In this document: in pieces, positions 1 to 7,331 of the stretch
Numbering within the stretch: the stretch's first letter is position 1
Layout: every line of letters starts with the position of its first letter
Assembly (NCBI GenBank): GCA_018384835.1
Contig: JAHAYB010000046.1
Span: 1 to 21,968 of the forward strand
From: Comamonas sp.
Lineage (GTDB): Bacteria > Pseudomonadota > Gammaproteobacteria > Burkholderiales > Burkholderiaceae_C
Direction of reading: 5' to 3'
Length of the DNA: 21,968 nt
Made by a program: the position numbers and the translations under genes
Notes under the pieces: model-generated
Database searches by the model: none
Seen by the model: the letters and a program-made list of their open reading frames with translations, nothing else
Told to the model about the DNA's origin: nothing

Positions 1-425
1 AATTTATAGTTTGCGTAAGTCCTATTTGTAAATACATCTTTAAGCTCTGCTGGCTCCAGCGATAAACTGCCATCAGAATTTTTCACGGCCTTCGCTGTCA
101 GACCCAAGGGAATTCCCTGCGTTTCGCTGGCGGGCAGGACAACAACATCGCCAGTTTGTAGTTCTGACAAAGTTGAACCAAGGTCGGTGATATTAAGCAT
201 TTCGTCTTGGTAAGAGTCGATATCCAAGGTGATAGCCTGTAATTCATCTTCTAACACTACTACTACGTCATCGACCAATTGACCTTGTACTATTTGCCCT
301 AGTGTAGGGCTGTTGTCTGCATCCGCGTTGGGGTCAGATACGCTCGCTCCGTCGCTGCCGCCACCACATGCGGAAATTAGCAAAGGCACAATCAGAAGTG
401 ATATTTTTCTTAAGATTTTTCTCAT
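1..425 (-). CDS. Predicted lipoprotein, 3'-truncated by the window edge
   Basis: The reading frame is open from an ATG at 425 to the window edge (141 codons), so the C-terminus is missing. GGAG lies about 8 nt upstream of the ATG. Residues 1-19 form a lipoprotein signal peptide: basic start MRKILRK, hydrophobic core, lipobox I17-S18-A19-C20. C20 is followed by GGGSDG, with no Asp at +2, so outer-membrane sorting is expected. The visible mature part is acidic and rich in Val, Leu and Asp, with a GDVVVLPASE stretch that looks beta-rich. It starts 44 bp after the beta-barrel gene on the same strand, so the two probably share a transcript. GC content is clearly lower than in the housekeeping genes to the right. 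I do not recognise the family and assign no function. Confidence 0.75.
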   Translation of the reverse strand, partial: MRKILRKISLLIVPLLISACGGGSDGASVSDPNADADNSPTLGQIVQGQLVDDVVVVLEDELQAITLDIDSYQDEMLNITDLGSTLSELQTGDVVVLPASETQGIPLGLTAKAVKNSDGSLSLEPAELKDVFTNRTYANYK

Positions 426-469
426 GTGATTTTCTCCTTAATTAACTCAATGATTTAAATTCAGCAATA

Positions 470-1288
470 TTAGTAATGCCAACCAATACCAAAAAACAGG
501 TTTTGCTGTTGTGTGCGAGAGGGCGGGGCTTGTAGCCCATTGATAATTTCGCTGGGATGACTGCGAAACTTGTTGTCTGACCAGTGCATACCCATGTGCA
601 TTCGGTCATTAATTTGAAAAACCAGACCCAAATCAAATTTCCGCATCTGGGTAGATTGGTAGGGGGACACGAATTGGAAAGCATCAACCCGCACAGTGGC
701 TTGGTGCTGCCGATTGAGTTGGGCACCAGCTTCCAGTACCCAGCGCTTAGATATTCGCCATTGCGTCAGCAACCCAATGCCGGTAGTTTGGGTGCTGTAG
801 CGTTCTTTGTATTGCAGCAGGTTGCGCTGCCAACGGTTTTTTCCCAGCTCAATGTACGGAATCACCTGGGCTGTGCCACCAGCTATTGCAATAGGGAAAC
901 CTATAGCAGCAGTGGTGTGGGTGATGCGGTTGCCGGTTTTTGCCTTGAACGGCAGCAGCACCGTCCCGTTTTGGATATGGCCTTGGTAGTGGGTTTGGCC
1001 TTTGTGCTGACCGTAGCTAAGTTGTACCCAGAGCGGCAAGTTTTTGCTCTGCCATCGACCCAAGAGGGTCAGTCCACGGATTGACCCAGTTTCCGCATCA
1101 AGGATGCCGGTTTGCGTGAGGTTGTGCCTGTCAAGCTCGGCGTAGTCCTGCTCCAGAGCACCCCATTGGGCTTTTAGGGATCGGTTGTAGGCAGGCCAGG
1201 AGTTTTCGCCAGCAATGGCAAAGGGCTGGCATACAAATACCAGCCCAAAAAAAGCACCTGCCGTTAGGCGACGCGCATGGCTCGGCAA
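470..1288 (-). CDS. Predicted outer-membrane beta-barrel protein
   Basis: The 272-residue product has a type I signal peptide: R6-R7, a hydrophobic core at about residues 9-24, and likely cleavage after AIA at residue 26. The rest consists of alternating polar/hydrophobic strands typical of small outer-membrane barrels. It ends FFGIGWHY with a terminal aromatic residue, as expected of a signal read by the Bam complex. The frame opens with TTG at 1288, directly after an in-frame TAA, and I see no good Shine-Dalgarno site. An ATG at 1319 lies in another frame, so the start is uncertain and a frameshift near 1280 is possible. The lipoprotein gene follows on the same strand, suggesting a barrel/lipoprotein surface pair. 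Function is unknown; adhesion or transport roles would be guesses. Confidence 0.6.
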   Translation of the reverse strand: MPSHARRLTAGAFFGLVFVCQPFAIAGENSWPAYNRSLKAQWGALEQDYAELDRHNLTQTGILDAETGSIRGLTLLGRWQSKNLPLWVQLSYGQHKGQTHYQGHIQNGTVLLPFKAKTGNRITHTTAAIGFPIAIAGGTAQVIPYIELGKNRWQRNLLQYKERYSTQTTGIGLLTQWRISKRWVLEAGAQLNRQHQATVRVDAFQFVSPYQSTQMRKFDLGLVFQINDRMHMGMHWSDNKFRSHPSEIINGLQAPPSRTQQQNLFFGIGWHY

Positions 1289-1477
1289 TTATTTGGTGGG
1301 TTTTCCGCAAGTCAAGCATTATTTTGTAACTTTTTGCATTTTTGGAAATATTACGCCGTCTGGCTTGCTGATTACCTTGGATGTACCCACAGGAGCGTTG
1401 GCTGATGTGTACTGATTAAGGTGGATTAGCGCATTTTATTGCGTAATAAGCATTATTTAGAGAAAAAATGCTCCTAA
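1289..1477. other. Intergenic region upstream of the barrel gene
   Basis: About 190 bp separate the barrel gene (-) from the nuclease remnant (+). It is AT-rich and should contain the promoter of the minus-strand barrel/lipoprotein pair. TAATAT, reading on the minus strand at about 1348-1353, could be a -10 box, but I find no convincing -35 at the right distance. I see no RNA gene or repeat. Confidence 0.3.
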
Positions 1478-1663
1478 GTTACCCTGGCTTCAGCACCAGG
1501 ACACCGAAACTCGCTATGCCTGCAAGGCAAGGCATTGGCACAGCTACAAGCCAAAAACTACGCGGACAAATACCGCAGCCGGGGCGAGCCGATTCATCTG
1601 ATAGGTGTAGAGTTCAGCAAAGATAGCCGCAATATTGTGGCCTTTGAGGTAGTTGCGGCGTAA
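1478..1663 (+). pseudogene. C-terminal remnant of a PD-(D/E)XK nuclease-type (DUF1703-like) gene
   Basis: This frame is open from after a TAA at 1475 to a TAA at 1661-1663 and has no ATG. Its last ~46 codons (from about 1526) read ALAQLQAKNYADKY, then HLIGVEFSKDSRNIVAFEV. That matches the characteristic C-terminal end of the PD-(D/E)XK nuclease-domain proteins often annotated as AAA-ATPase/DUF1703. These genes are usually over 1.5 kb, so only a tail of roughly 50 residues survives, without the ATPase or catalytic parts. The family assignment rests on recall of the motif, not on a search. It ends 41 bp before gspL and suggests a past insertion or deletion here. Confidence 0.6.
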
Positions 1664-1704
1664 GTATCCGTACCCCTGCCCCCTATCAGCTCTTAGCAAC
1701 CCCC

Positions 1705-3024
1705 ATGCACCAAATTCTGCTTTTACTGCCCACCAGCCTGCCCCAGGCCAATAGCGCCAGCGAACAGCGCTTTACCCTGTGGACGCTGGCCGCCGATGGC
1801 AGCCCCCAAGCCCAGCGCTGGAGCCTGCCTGAGCTACTAGCCCAGCCCCAAGCCAGCCGCGCTGAACTATTGCTGCTGCTACCTATGCACAGCCTGTCTT
1901 GGCACACCAGCACCCTGCCCGCTGGCCTGCGCCTAACGGGGGATAGCCGCCTGCTGCCCCTGCTGCAAAACCTGCTGGAAGAGCAATTGCTGCAAGAGCC
2001 GGGCAGCTACCACATCGCCCTGCCTCCCCAGGCTAGCGCCCAGCAACAAGCCGCCCAGCCCAGCCTGCTAGCCGCCTGCCAGCACGATTGGTTGCACCAG
2101 TGGGTCGAACTACTCGAACACAACGGCCTGAGCGCCGCCCGCATCCTGCCCTTTGCCCCGCCCGAGCTATTGGCCAACGCCCCCCTGTGCTGGGAGGATG
2201 AGCAGCACCAGCCCTGGCTGGCCGTGCTGCACCACGGTCAGCCCCTGACCCTGCCCATGCAGGCCAGCGCTGCCGCCTACCTGCCCCAGCCCCTGCCGCC
2301 CGCCCATCTGCAATGCCTGCCCGCCGCCGCTGCCGAGGCCAGCCGCCTATGGGGTAGCGATGCCGTCGCCCTGCTGCCCGATGCCGCCTGGGCGCAAGCC
2401 GTGAGCAGCAGCGCCTGGAACCTGGCGCAGCACCGCCTGGCCGCTGGCCGCAAGCAGCGCCTGCAACGCCAGGGGCGCAAGCTCTGGCAAGACCTGCTGG
2501 CCGCGCCGCAATGGCGTAGCACCCGCTGGGGAGTGGTGGCGCTGGCTGCCGTGGCCGTGCTGGGGTTGAATGCCCGCTGGTGGTGGGCTAGCCACAGCCT
2601 AGCCCAGCAGCAAGCCGCCGTGCAGCAAGCCACCCAGCAAGCCTTCCCTGAGCTGACGGTGATTGTTGATGCCCCCCTGCAAATGCAACGCGCCCTGCAA
2701 ACCCTGCGCCAGCAGGCCAGAGTGATGGCGGCTGATGATTTGCTACCCCTACTCTCAGTGGCGGGGCAAGCACTCCAAGAGCTAAGTACGACAAATACAG
2801 CGCTGACGGAACCTCTGCGCATCAGCCGTATCAGCTACAACGGCGAGCGCCTTATCCTTTCCCTTTCGGGCTTTGCACCTGCGTCTAACGCGGCGCAAAG
2901 TGCTCAGTTACACACCCAGTTGCACACGCAATTAGAGCCGCTACTGAGCAGCCGGGGCTATCGCCTGCTCCTAGAGTCCAACGGCGCAGAGCAGCAATGG
3001 GTGTTTACGCCCGCTGCGCCCTAG
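1705..3024 (+). CDS. gspL: Type II secretion system protein L (GspL)
   Basis: GspL is the bitopic inner-membrane protein whose cytoplasmic domain binds the GspE ATPase and whose periplasmic domain pairs with GspM. The 439-residue product fits the family: a long N-terminal cytoplasmic region (about 1-270, Ala/Gln/Leu-rich), one membrane span at about 275-292 (GVVALAAVAVLGL), and a periplasmic domain ending in a ferredoxin-like region (ISRISYNGERLILSLSGF). Length is normal, so the gene looks intact. No gspK precedes it and no gspM follows, which is unusual because these normally sit in one gsp operon. The ATG at 1705 has no strong Shine-Dalgarno site. Codon use is strongly GC-biased, unlike the AT-rich pair at the left edge. 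An isolated PilM/PilN-type protein is a less likely alternative. Confidence 0.8.
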   Translation: MHQILLLLPTSLPQANSASEQRFTLWTLAADGSPQAQRWSLPELLAQPQASRAELLLLLPMHSLSWHTSTLPAGLRLTGDSRLLPLLQNLLEEQLLQEPGSYHIALPPQASAQQQAAQPSLLAACQHDWLHQWVELLEHNGLSAARILPFAPPELLANAPLCWEDEQHQPWLAVLHHGQPLTLPMQASAAAYLPQPLPPAHLQCLPAAAAEASRLWGSDAVALLPDAAWAQAVSSSAWNLAQHRLAAGRKQRLQRQGRKLWQDLLAAPQWRSTRWGVVALAAVAVLGLNARWWWASHSLAQQQAAVQQATQQAFPELTVIVDAPLQMQRALQTLRQQARVMAADDLLPLLSVAGQALQELSTTNTALTEPLRISRISYNGERLILSLSGFAPASNAAQSAQLHTQLHTQLEPLLSSRGYRLLLESNGAEQQWVFTPAAP

Positions 3025-3035
3025 GCTGTCGTTCC

Positions 3036-3082
3036 AGCTATCGAGCTATCGAGCTATCGAGCTATCGAGCTATCGAGCTATC
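3036..3082. repeat. Octamer tandem repeat AGCTATCG, about 5.9 copies
   Basis: Five perfect copies of AGCTATCG are followed by a sixth lacking only its last base (positions 3036-3082). The array starts 12 bp after the gspL stop and ends 37 bp before the dsbB ATG. No stop codon arises in any forward frame of the unit. A perfect short tandem repeat like this is prone to slipped-strand length change, here in the presumed upstream or leader region of dsbB. Confidence 0.95.
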
Positions 3083-3119
3083 TTGCCCACCCTTCCTGGG
3101 TTGTTAACTGCACTGGTTT

Positions 3120-3686
3120 ATGTCTTCTCTTTACTTGGTGACGCGCCCTGCGCAGCGTCTGATGCACTGGCTACACCACCAGCGGCGTGCCAGTTTGGCC
3201 GCCATCAGCGCCGCTTGTATAGCCATGCTGCTATTTGGCAGCTATCTGCAATATGGCCTGGGGCTAGAGCCTTGCCCCATGTGCATCGTGCAGCGCTATG
3301 CGCTGATTGCCCTGGCCTTGTGTAGCGCTGCCGCTAGCGCCTGCGCACTACGCCCATGGGCGCGGCAGCTAGCAACAGGGCTAGCCTTGGGCAGTGCAGG
3401 TTTTGGGGCTTTTACCGCTGCGCGTCAAAGCTGGCTGCAATGGTTTCCGCCCGAATTTGCCACCTGCGGGCGCGATTTTTACGGCATGGTGCAAAACTAC
3501 CCCCTCAGCCGCGCTCTTCCGATGATTTTTCGTGGCTCGGGCGATTGCTCGGCGGTGGACTGGCAGTTTCTGGGCGGCTCTATTGCCAACTGGGCGTTTC
3601 TGGCCTTTACGGCAATGGGCATTTTGCTGCTGCTGTCGCTGTGGGAGTATGGTGGAGACAACGCCCCAGGGCTGGTCAAAAGATAG
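3120..3686 (+). CDS. dsbB: Disulfide bond formation protein DsbB
   Basis: DsbB is the inner-membrane quinone reductase that reoxidises periplasmic DsbA and passes the electrons to ubiquinone or menaquinone. The 188-residue product shows both redox pairs: C52-P-M-C55 in the first periplasmic loop, and C116 with C143 in the second. R59, just after the first pair, corresponds to the quinone-proximal arginine of the family. Four hydrophobic spans are visible at about 24-43, 58-76, 84-102 and 154-174. A longer-than-usual basic N-terminus (about 25 residues) precedes the first span; M15 is an alternative start. It follows the octamer repeat, and no other dsb gene is nearby. Confidence 0.93.
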   Translation: MSSLYLVTRPAQRLMHWLHHQRRASLAAISAACIAMLLFGSYLQYGLGLEPCPMCIVQRYALIALALCSAAASACALRPWARQLATGLALGSAGFGAFTAARQSWLQWFPPEFATCGRDFYGMVQNYPLSRALPMIFRGSGDCSAVDWQFLGGSIANWAFLAFTAMGILLLLSLWEYGGDNAPGLVKR

Positions 3687-3701
3687 GCCAGAGTTTATAA
3701 T
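3673..3701 (+). promoter_or_regulatory. Sigma70-like promoter candidate upstream of infA
   Basis: A perfect TATAAT at 3696-3701 lies 17 bp downstream of TGGTCA at 3673-3678 (4 of 6 to TTGACA). It overlaps the end of dsbB. Transcription would start near 3708, giving an infA leader of about 350 nt. The assignment is by consensus only. Confidence 0.45.
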
Positions 3702-4060
3702 ATGCAGTTTTCGAGAATTTGCCGTTTGGCTCTCTGTGGGTTCTACCTTCTCTTTGACTTTGGCTGCTTGCACTAGGCTTGGTTTGCAGCGCGGCGGGGT
3801 CGCTTTGTAGCGTGCAAGACGCAACGGGAGCAAAAAGGTAATCGGTACAGGTGCTCTACAGCCAAGGAGCCGCTCGCGCCCAAGCCCGCCCAAGCCCCTT
3901 ACCCGCTTTTTCTCATACCACGCAGCGTCTGCGGTATCTGCCGTCAGCGCCGCCTGCTTGCCAGTAGCGCAATAACTGCTGCACTACCCACTACCCACCC
4001 TTACCGGGCAACTCCAAACCGTGTGTTGCCCATTGATTTTGATAAGAGAGAACACCCACC
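3687..4060. other. Long intergenic region between dsbB and infA
   Basis: About 370 bp without a convincing gene. It holds the TATAAT promoter candidate at its left end and an imperfect inverted repeat at 3915-3937 (ATACC..GCAG / CTGCGGTAT, small bulge). A frame ending at 3810 contains a lipobox-like LTLAAC but has no usable start and is too short to call. The stretch could be a structured leader for infA or carry a small RNA; I recognise no known RNA family. Confidence 0.4.
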
Positions 4061-4327
4061 ATGGCTAAAGAAGAATTGATTGAAATGCAAGGGCAAGTGA
4101 CCGAGGTTCTACCCGACTCGCGCTTTCGCGTCACCCTGGATAACGGCCACCAACTGATTGCCTACACCGGCGGCAAAATGCGCAAACACCACATCCGCAT
4201 TTTGGCCGGCGATAGCGTCTCGCTAGAAATGTCGCCCTACGACTTGAGCAAAGGCCGCATCACCTTCCGCCACTTGCCCAATCGCGGCTCTGGCCCCAAT
4301 CGCGGCTCTGGCCCCAATCGCCGCTAA
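4061..4327 (+). CDS. infA: Translation initiation factor IF-1, long form
   Basis: IF-1 binds the A site of the 30S subunit during initiation. Residues 1-71 are a typical OB-fold IF-1 ([19 protein letters not shown] at the start, then [18 protein letters not shown] and ITFRHL). The 88-residue product is longer than the 72 residues of E. coli IF-1. The extra tail (about residues 73-88) reads [15 protein letters not shown] and is encoded by an 18-bp tandem repeat. Betaproteobacteria often have a second, longer infA outside the ribosomal-protein cluster, and this copy looks like that type, alone and followed by its own terminator. The ATG at 4061 is preceded by a weak AAGAGAG purine stretch. Confidence 0.95.
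   Translation: MAKEELIEMQGQVTEVLPDSRFRVTLDNGHQLIAYTGGKMRKHHIRILAGDSVSLEMSPYDLSKGRITFRHLPNRGSGPNRGSGPNRR
4277..4321. repeat. 18-bp tandem repeat (2.5 copies) in the 3' end of infA
   Basis: The unit CCCAATCGCGGCTCTGGC occurs perfectly at 4277-4294 and 4295-4312, followed by a 9-bp partial copy at 4313-4321. In frame it encodes P-N-R-G-S-G, so changes in copy number lengthen or shorten the IF-1 tail without shifting the frame. Confidence 0.95.
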
Positions 4328-4344
4328 CGCAGCATCCTCCCCAC

Positions 4345-4385
4345 AAAAAAACGCCCCAAGCCCGTTCAATGCTTGGGGCGTTTTT
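4345..4385 (+). terminator. Rho-independent terminator after infA
   Basis: The 13-bp perfect stem AAACGCCCCAAGC (4349-4361) / GCTTGGGGCGTTT (4371-4383) has a 9-nt loop and continues into T residues. An A-run on the left side could let it work from the other strand too. Confidence 0.92.
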
Positions 4386-4426
4386 CATCGCCTCTATAGA
4401 CAAACCAAGGCTTACACTGATGGGCT

Positions 4427-7318
4427 ATGAGTGAGCAAACCCAACCCCCTGCCCCCCAATGGCCTCACAGCCTGGCACATAAGGCTTTGTTGGCACTGGC
4501 CCTGATGGCTTTATTACTCATCGGCCAGATGCTGGCGATGCAAACCATACAGCAGCGCACCAAGTATGTGGTTGCCGGTATTGGTCTTGCCAATACCATG
4601 CAGCAAGTTAATCAGCGCTTGGCCTTGCAAGCCTTATTACTGCCATTGCCTAGTGGTAGTCATAGTGGGAATGTACTTACCCCTGATTCTGTAACTAGCA
4701 GCCCAAATCAGGCATTATTAGAATCCCAAGTACAATACCATAACCAATTTGAACAGGCTTATGCTAATTTACATGATGGTGCTGAAATATATGGTCTTGG
4801 CTCACCGCTGGCAATAAGTCACCTACAGGCTATTTATTCACAGTGGCAGCAGTACCAAGCGCTTCTTTCCTCAGGGGTATCAGAGGATATTGTTAAAGCC
4901 AGCCTTTATTTGGAAAAATTGATTGATGAATTATCTCAACATTTAATAACATACGCCAATAATATACACCAACAAATGCTGCTAGCAGGTAGTGCATTAT
5001 TCATTGTAAGTTTGTTTTTAATGGGGTTGTGGTATTATTTTTTCCATCGCCATCTAGTTGGCCAATTAAGACGTGTTTTAGATGCTTCAAAAAATATGGT
5101 GCAGGGTCATTATCATAAAATCAACCCCAGTATAGCAAAAAATGAAATTAGCCTTTTAGATGGTGTATTGTATGATACATCATTACAAATAAAAAATTTC
5201 ATCGATGGTATGAATGTAGAAAAAAACAGCTATGAAAAAATGAAAGCAATGTTTGGTGGGCTAGCAGCCAATAAAATTATTGGTATTTACATGCTTAATA
5301 CTAATATGGAAATTGTTTATGCCAATCAACAGTTTTCTAAAATGATGGGTTACCCCCAGGAGTTGTTTGCTCAAGGGTTTTCTTTATCACGTATTTTCCT
5401 GCCTAATAGTTATCCGAAAATAGAGCAGCGAGTACGCTCCCGCTTGGCTGGAGAGGTTCACTCCGAGCGCTATGAAGAAAAAGCAGTACGTGCCGATGGC
5501 AGCCTGTTCGATGTCGAGGTTTTTGGCTCTGTCATGCACCACCAGGGGCATAGTGCCATCATCGGCATGATGATTGATATTAGCGAGCGCAAGCAGGCAG
5601 AAGCAGCAACTTTGCGTGCGGCTTTAATTTTTGAACATGCTAGCGAAGCCATGGTGATTACCAACCCCAAGGGCGTAGCGCTGGCTGTTAACCCTTCTTT
5701 TGTGAAGATTACGGGTTATCGTCCAGAAGAAATTATTGGCCATAAATTAAGTAAAATTAGCTCTGGTAAACATGATAAAGAATTTTATGCTGAACTCTGG
5801 CATAGCCTAAAGGTAAAAGGCACGTGGTATGGTGATATTCACAACCGGCGTAAAGATGGATCTGCATATATTGAGCATTTAACTATTACTACCTCTTATA
5901 ACCATGATGGCAGTGTTAACAGCTATATTGGCTTATTTTCTGATGTGACGGAGCTGCGCCGCCAAGAGCATACTATCTGGCAGCAGGCACATTATGACCA
6001 GTTGACGCAGTTGCCAAATCGTCAAATGTTTCAGAAAAACCTACTCTCTAGCTTAGAGCAAGGGCGAGAAAAATCCCAGGCATTTGCTTTGGTTTTTCTG
6101 GATTTAGATTTTTTCAAGGAAGTAAATGATACCTTCGGCCATGATGAAGGCGATATATTATTATGCCAAGTAGCCCGCCGACTACAAAGCTGCATACGCC
6201 CACAAGATATGGTTGCTCGGCTGGGAGGAGATGAATTTACGCTAATTCTGCACCAAATGACGAATGCAGAGGATATTTATCCACTATGCACTAAAATTTT
6301 ACAAGCGGTTGCCCAGCCTTATCATTTGAGTAACCACAGTGTGCATATTTCGGTAAGTGCTGGTGTCACTTTTTACCCCAGCTATGGCCAAGATGAAACC
6401 ACCTTGCTCAAACAAGCAGATTTGGCGATGTATGCCGCTAAAAACAAAGGGCGCAATCAATACTGCCTGTTTGACCCCAGCATGGAGCAAGAGATGCAAA
6501 ACCGCCGCCTACTGCTGCGCGATTTGCAACTGGGGCTAGAGCGCCAAGAGTTTGAACTGCACTACCAACCCATTGTGCAGATGCAAACCAGGCGCACCGT
6601 GAAAGCCGAAGCGCTGATTCGCTGGAACCAGCCGGTGCGCGGGCGCGTGGGGCCCGATACCTTCATCTCGCTGGCTGAAGAATCTGGCCTGATTGTGCCC
6701 ATGGGGGATTGGATTTTTACCACCGCAGCCCAACAGCTTGCCCAATGGCGCAGCACGCTTGCGCCCGATTTTTGCCTGAGCATCAACGTCTCGCCCATCC
6801 AACTGCACAGTACGGAACTCAACCACCAGCGCTGGCTAGCCACGATGAGCGAGCTGGGTTTGCCCGGCCAGTCGCTTATCCTGGAAATTACCGAGCGGGT
6901 GTTGCTAGAGTCCGATCAACTGAGCAATAGCAAGCTCAACGCCCTGCTGGCTAGCGGTATTGAGCTAGCGCTGGATGATTTCGGGACGGGCTACTCCTCG
7001 CTGTCCTACCTCAAGCACCTGGAGCTGGACATCATCAAAATCGACCGCAGCTTTGTCTCGCACTTGAGCCGCGATTCTGAAGACTATGTGCTGTGCCGCG
7101 CCATTATTGTGATGGCGCATCAACTGGGCTTGAAAGTCGTGGCCGAAGGGGTAGAGAGCCAAACGCAGCACCAGCTTTTGCTGGAAGCGGGTTGCGATTT
7201 TGGCCAAGGCTATTGGTACAGCAAGCCCTTGACGGCGCAGGACTTGGGTCAACGCTTGCAGCAAGAACAACAACAATTGTTGGACGATGATAAAAACCAA
7301 ATAATTTTTGATATATAA
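4427..7318 (+). CDS. Membrane PAS-PAS-GGDEF-EAL c-di-GMP turnover protein
   Basis: A 963-residue dual-domain protein predicted to make and/or degrade cyclic di-GMP at the inner membrane. Order: membrane span at about 19-39, extracytoplasmic sensor region at about 40-183, second span at about 184-206, linker, PAS at about 278-390, PAS at about 397-515, GGDEF at about 524-690, EAL at about 700-950. The cyclase signature RLGGDEF is intact (G600-F604), with a product-inhibition RxxD site at R591-D594 exactly five residues upstream. The phosphodiesterase domain keeps E728-A-L, SINVSP, EITE, DDFGTGYSS, KIDRSF and AEGVES, so both halves look catalytically competent. It is monocistronic: a terminator lies before it and a tRNA after. 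Much of the region from about 4640 to 6420 is AT-rich compared with the EAL half. The start lacks a clear ribosome site. Confidence 0.93.
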   Translation: MSEQTQPPAPQWPHSLAHKALLALALMALLLIGQMLAMQTIQQRTKYVVAGIGLANTMQQVNQRLALQALLLPLPSGSHSGNVLTPDSVTSSPNQALLESQVQYHNQFEQAYANLHDGAEIYGLGSPLAISHLQAIYSQWQQYQALLSSGVSEDIVKASLYLEKLIDELSQHLITYANNIHQQMLLAGSALFIVSLFLMGLWYYFFHRHLVGQLRRVLDASKNMVQGHYHKINPSIAKNEISLLDGVLYDTSLQIKNFIDGMNVEKNSYEKMKAMFGGLAANKIIGIYMLNTNMEIVYANQQFSKMMGYPQELFAQGFSLSRIFLPNSYPKIEQRVRSRLAGEVHSERYEEKAVRADGSLFDVEVFGSVMHHQGHSAIIGMMIDISERKQAEAATLRAALIFEHASEAMVITNPKGVALAVNPSFVKITGYRPEEIIGHKLSKISSGKHDKEFYAELWHSLKVKGTWYGDIHNRRKDGSAYIEHLTITTSYNHDGSVNSYIGLFSDVTELRRQEHTIWQQAHYDQLTQLPNRQMFQKNLLSSLEQGREKSQAFALVFLDLDFFKEVNDTFGHDEGDILLCQVARRLQSCIRPQDMVARLGGDEFTLILHQMTNAEDIYPLCTKILQAVAQPYHLSNHSVHISVSAGVTFYPSYGQDETTLLKQADLAMYAAKNKGRNQYCLFDPSMEQEMQNRRLLLRDLQLGLERQEFELHYQPIVQMQTRRTVKAEALIRWNQPVRGRVGPDTFISLAEESGLIVPMGDWIFTTAAQQLAQWRSTLAPDFCLSINVSPIQLHSTELNHQRWLATMSELGLPGQSLILEITERVLLESDQLSNSKLNALLASGIELALDDFGTGYSSLSYLKHLELDIIKIDRSFVSHLSRDSEDYVLCRAIIVMAHQLGLKVVAEGVESQTQHQLLLEAGCDFGQGYWYSKPLTAQDLGQRLQQEQQQLLDDDKNQIIFDI

Positions 7319-7319
7319 T
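7314..7319 (+). promoter_or_regulatory. Candidate -10 box for tRNA-Pro
   Basis: A perfect TATAAT overlaps the stop codon of the c-di-GMP gene, 12 bp before the mature tRNA start. I see no good -35 at 16-18 bp, so this is a weak call. Confidence 0.35.
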
Positions 7320-7331
7320 CAGCGGCTTAGT

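Noticed and set aside
2277-2822. 181-codon minus-strand frame within gspL
   Set aside because: Cys/Arg/Ser-rich shadow of a GC-rich coding region.
3036-3082. CRISPR-like array
   Set aside because: The 8-bp units are directly adjacent with no spacers; it is a simple tandem repeat.
3717-3810. Possible small lipoprotein with LTLAAC lipobox ahead of infA
   Set aside because: No ATG or good ribosome site, only about 24 residues from the nearest GTG, and it stops right after the lipobox; likely chance.
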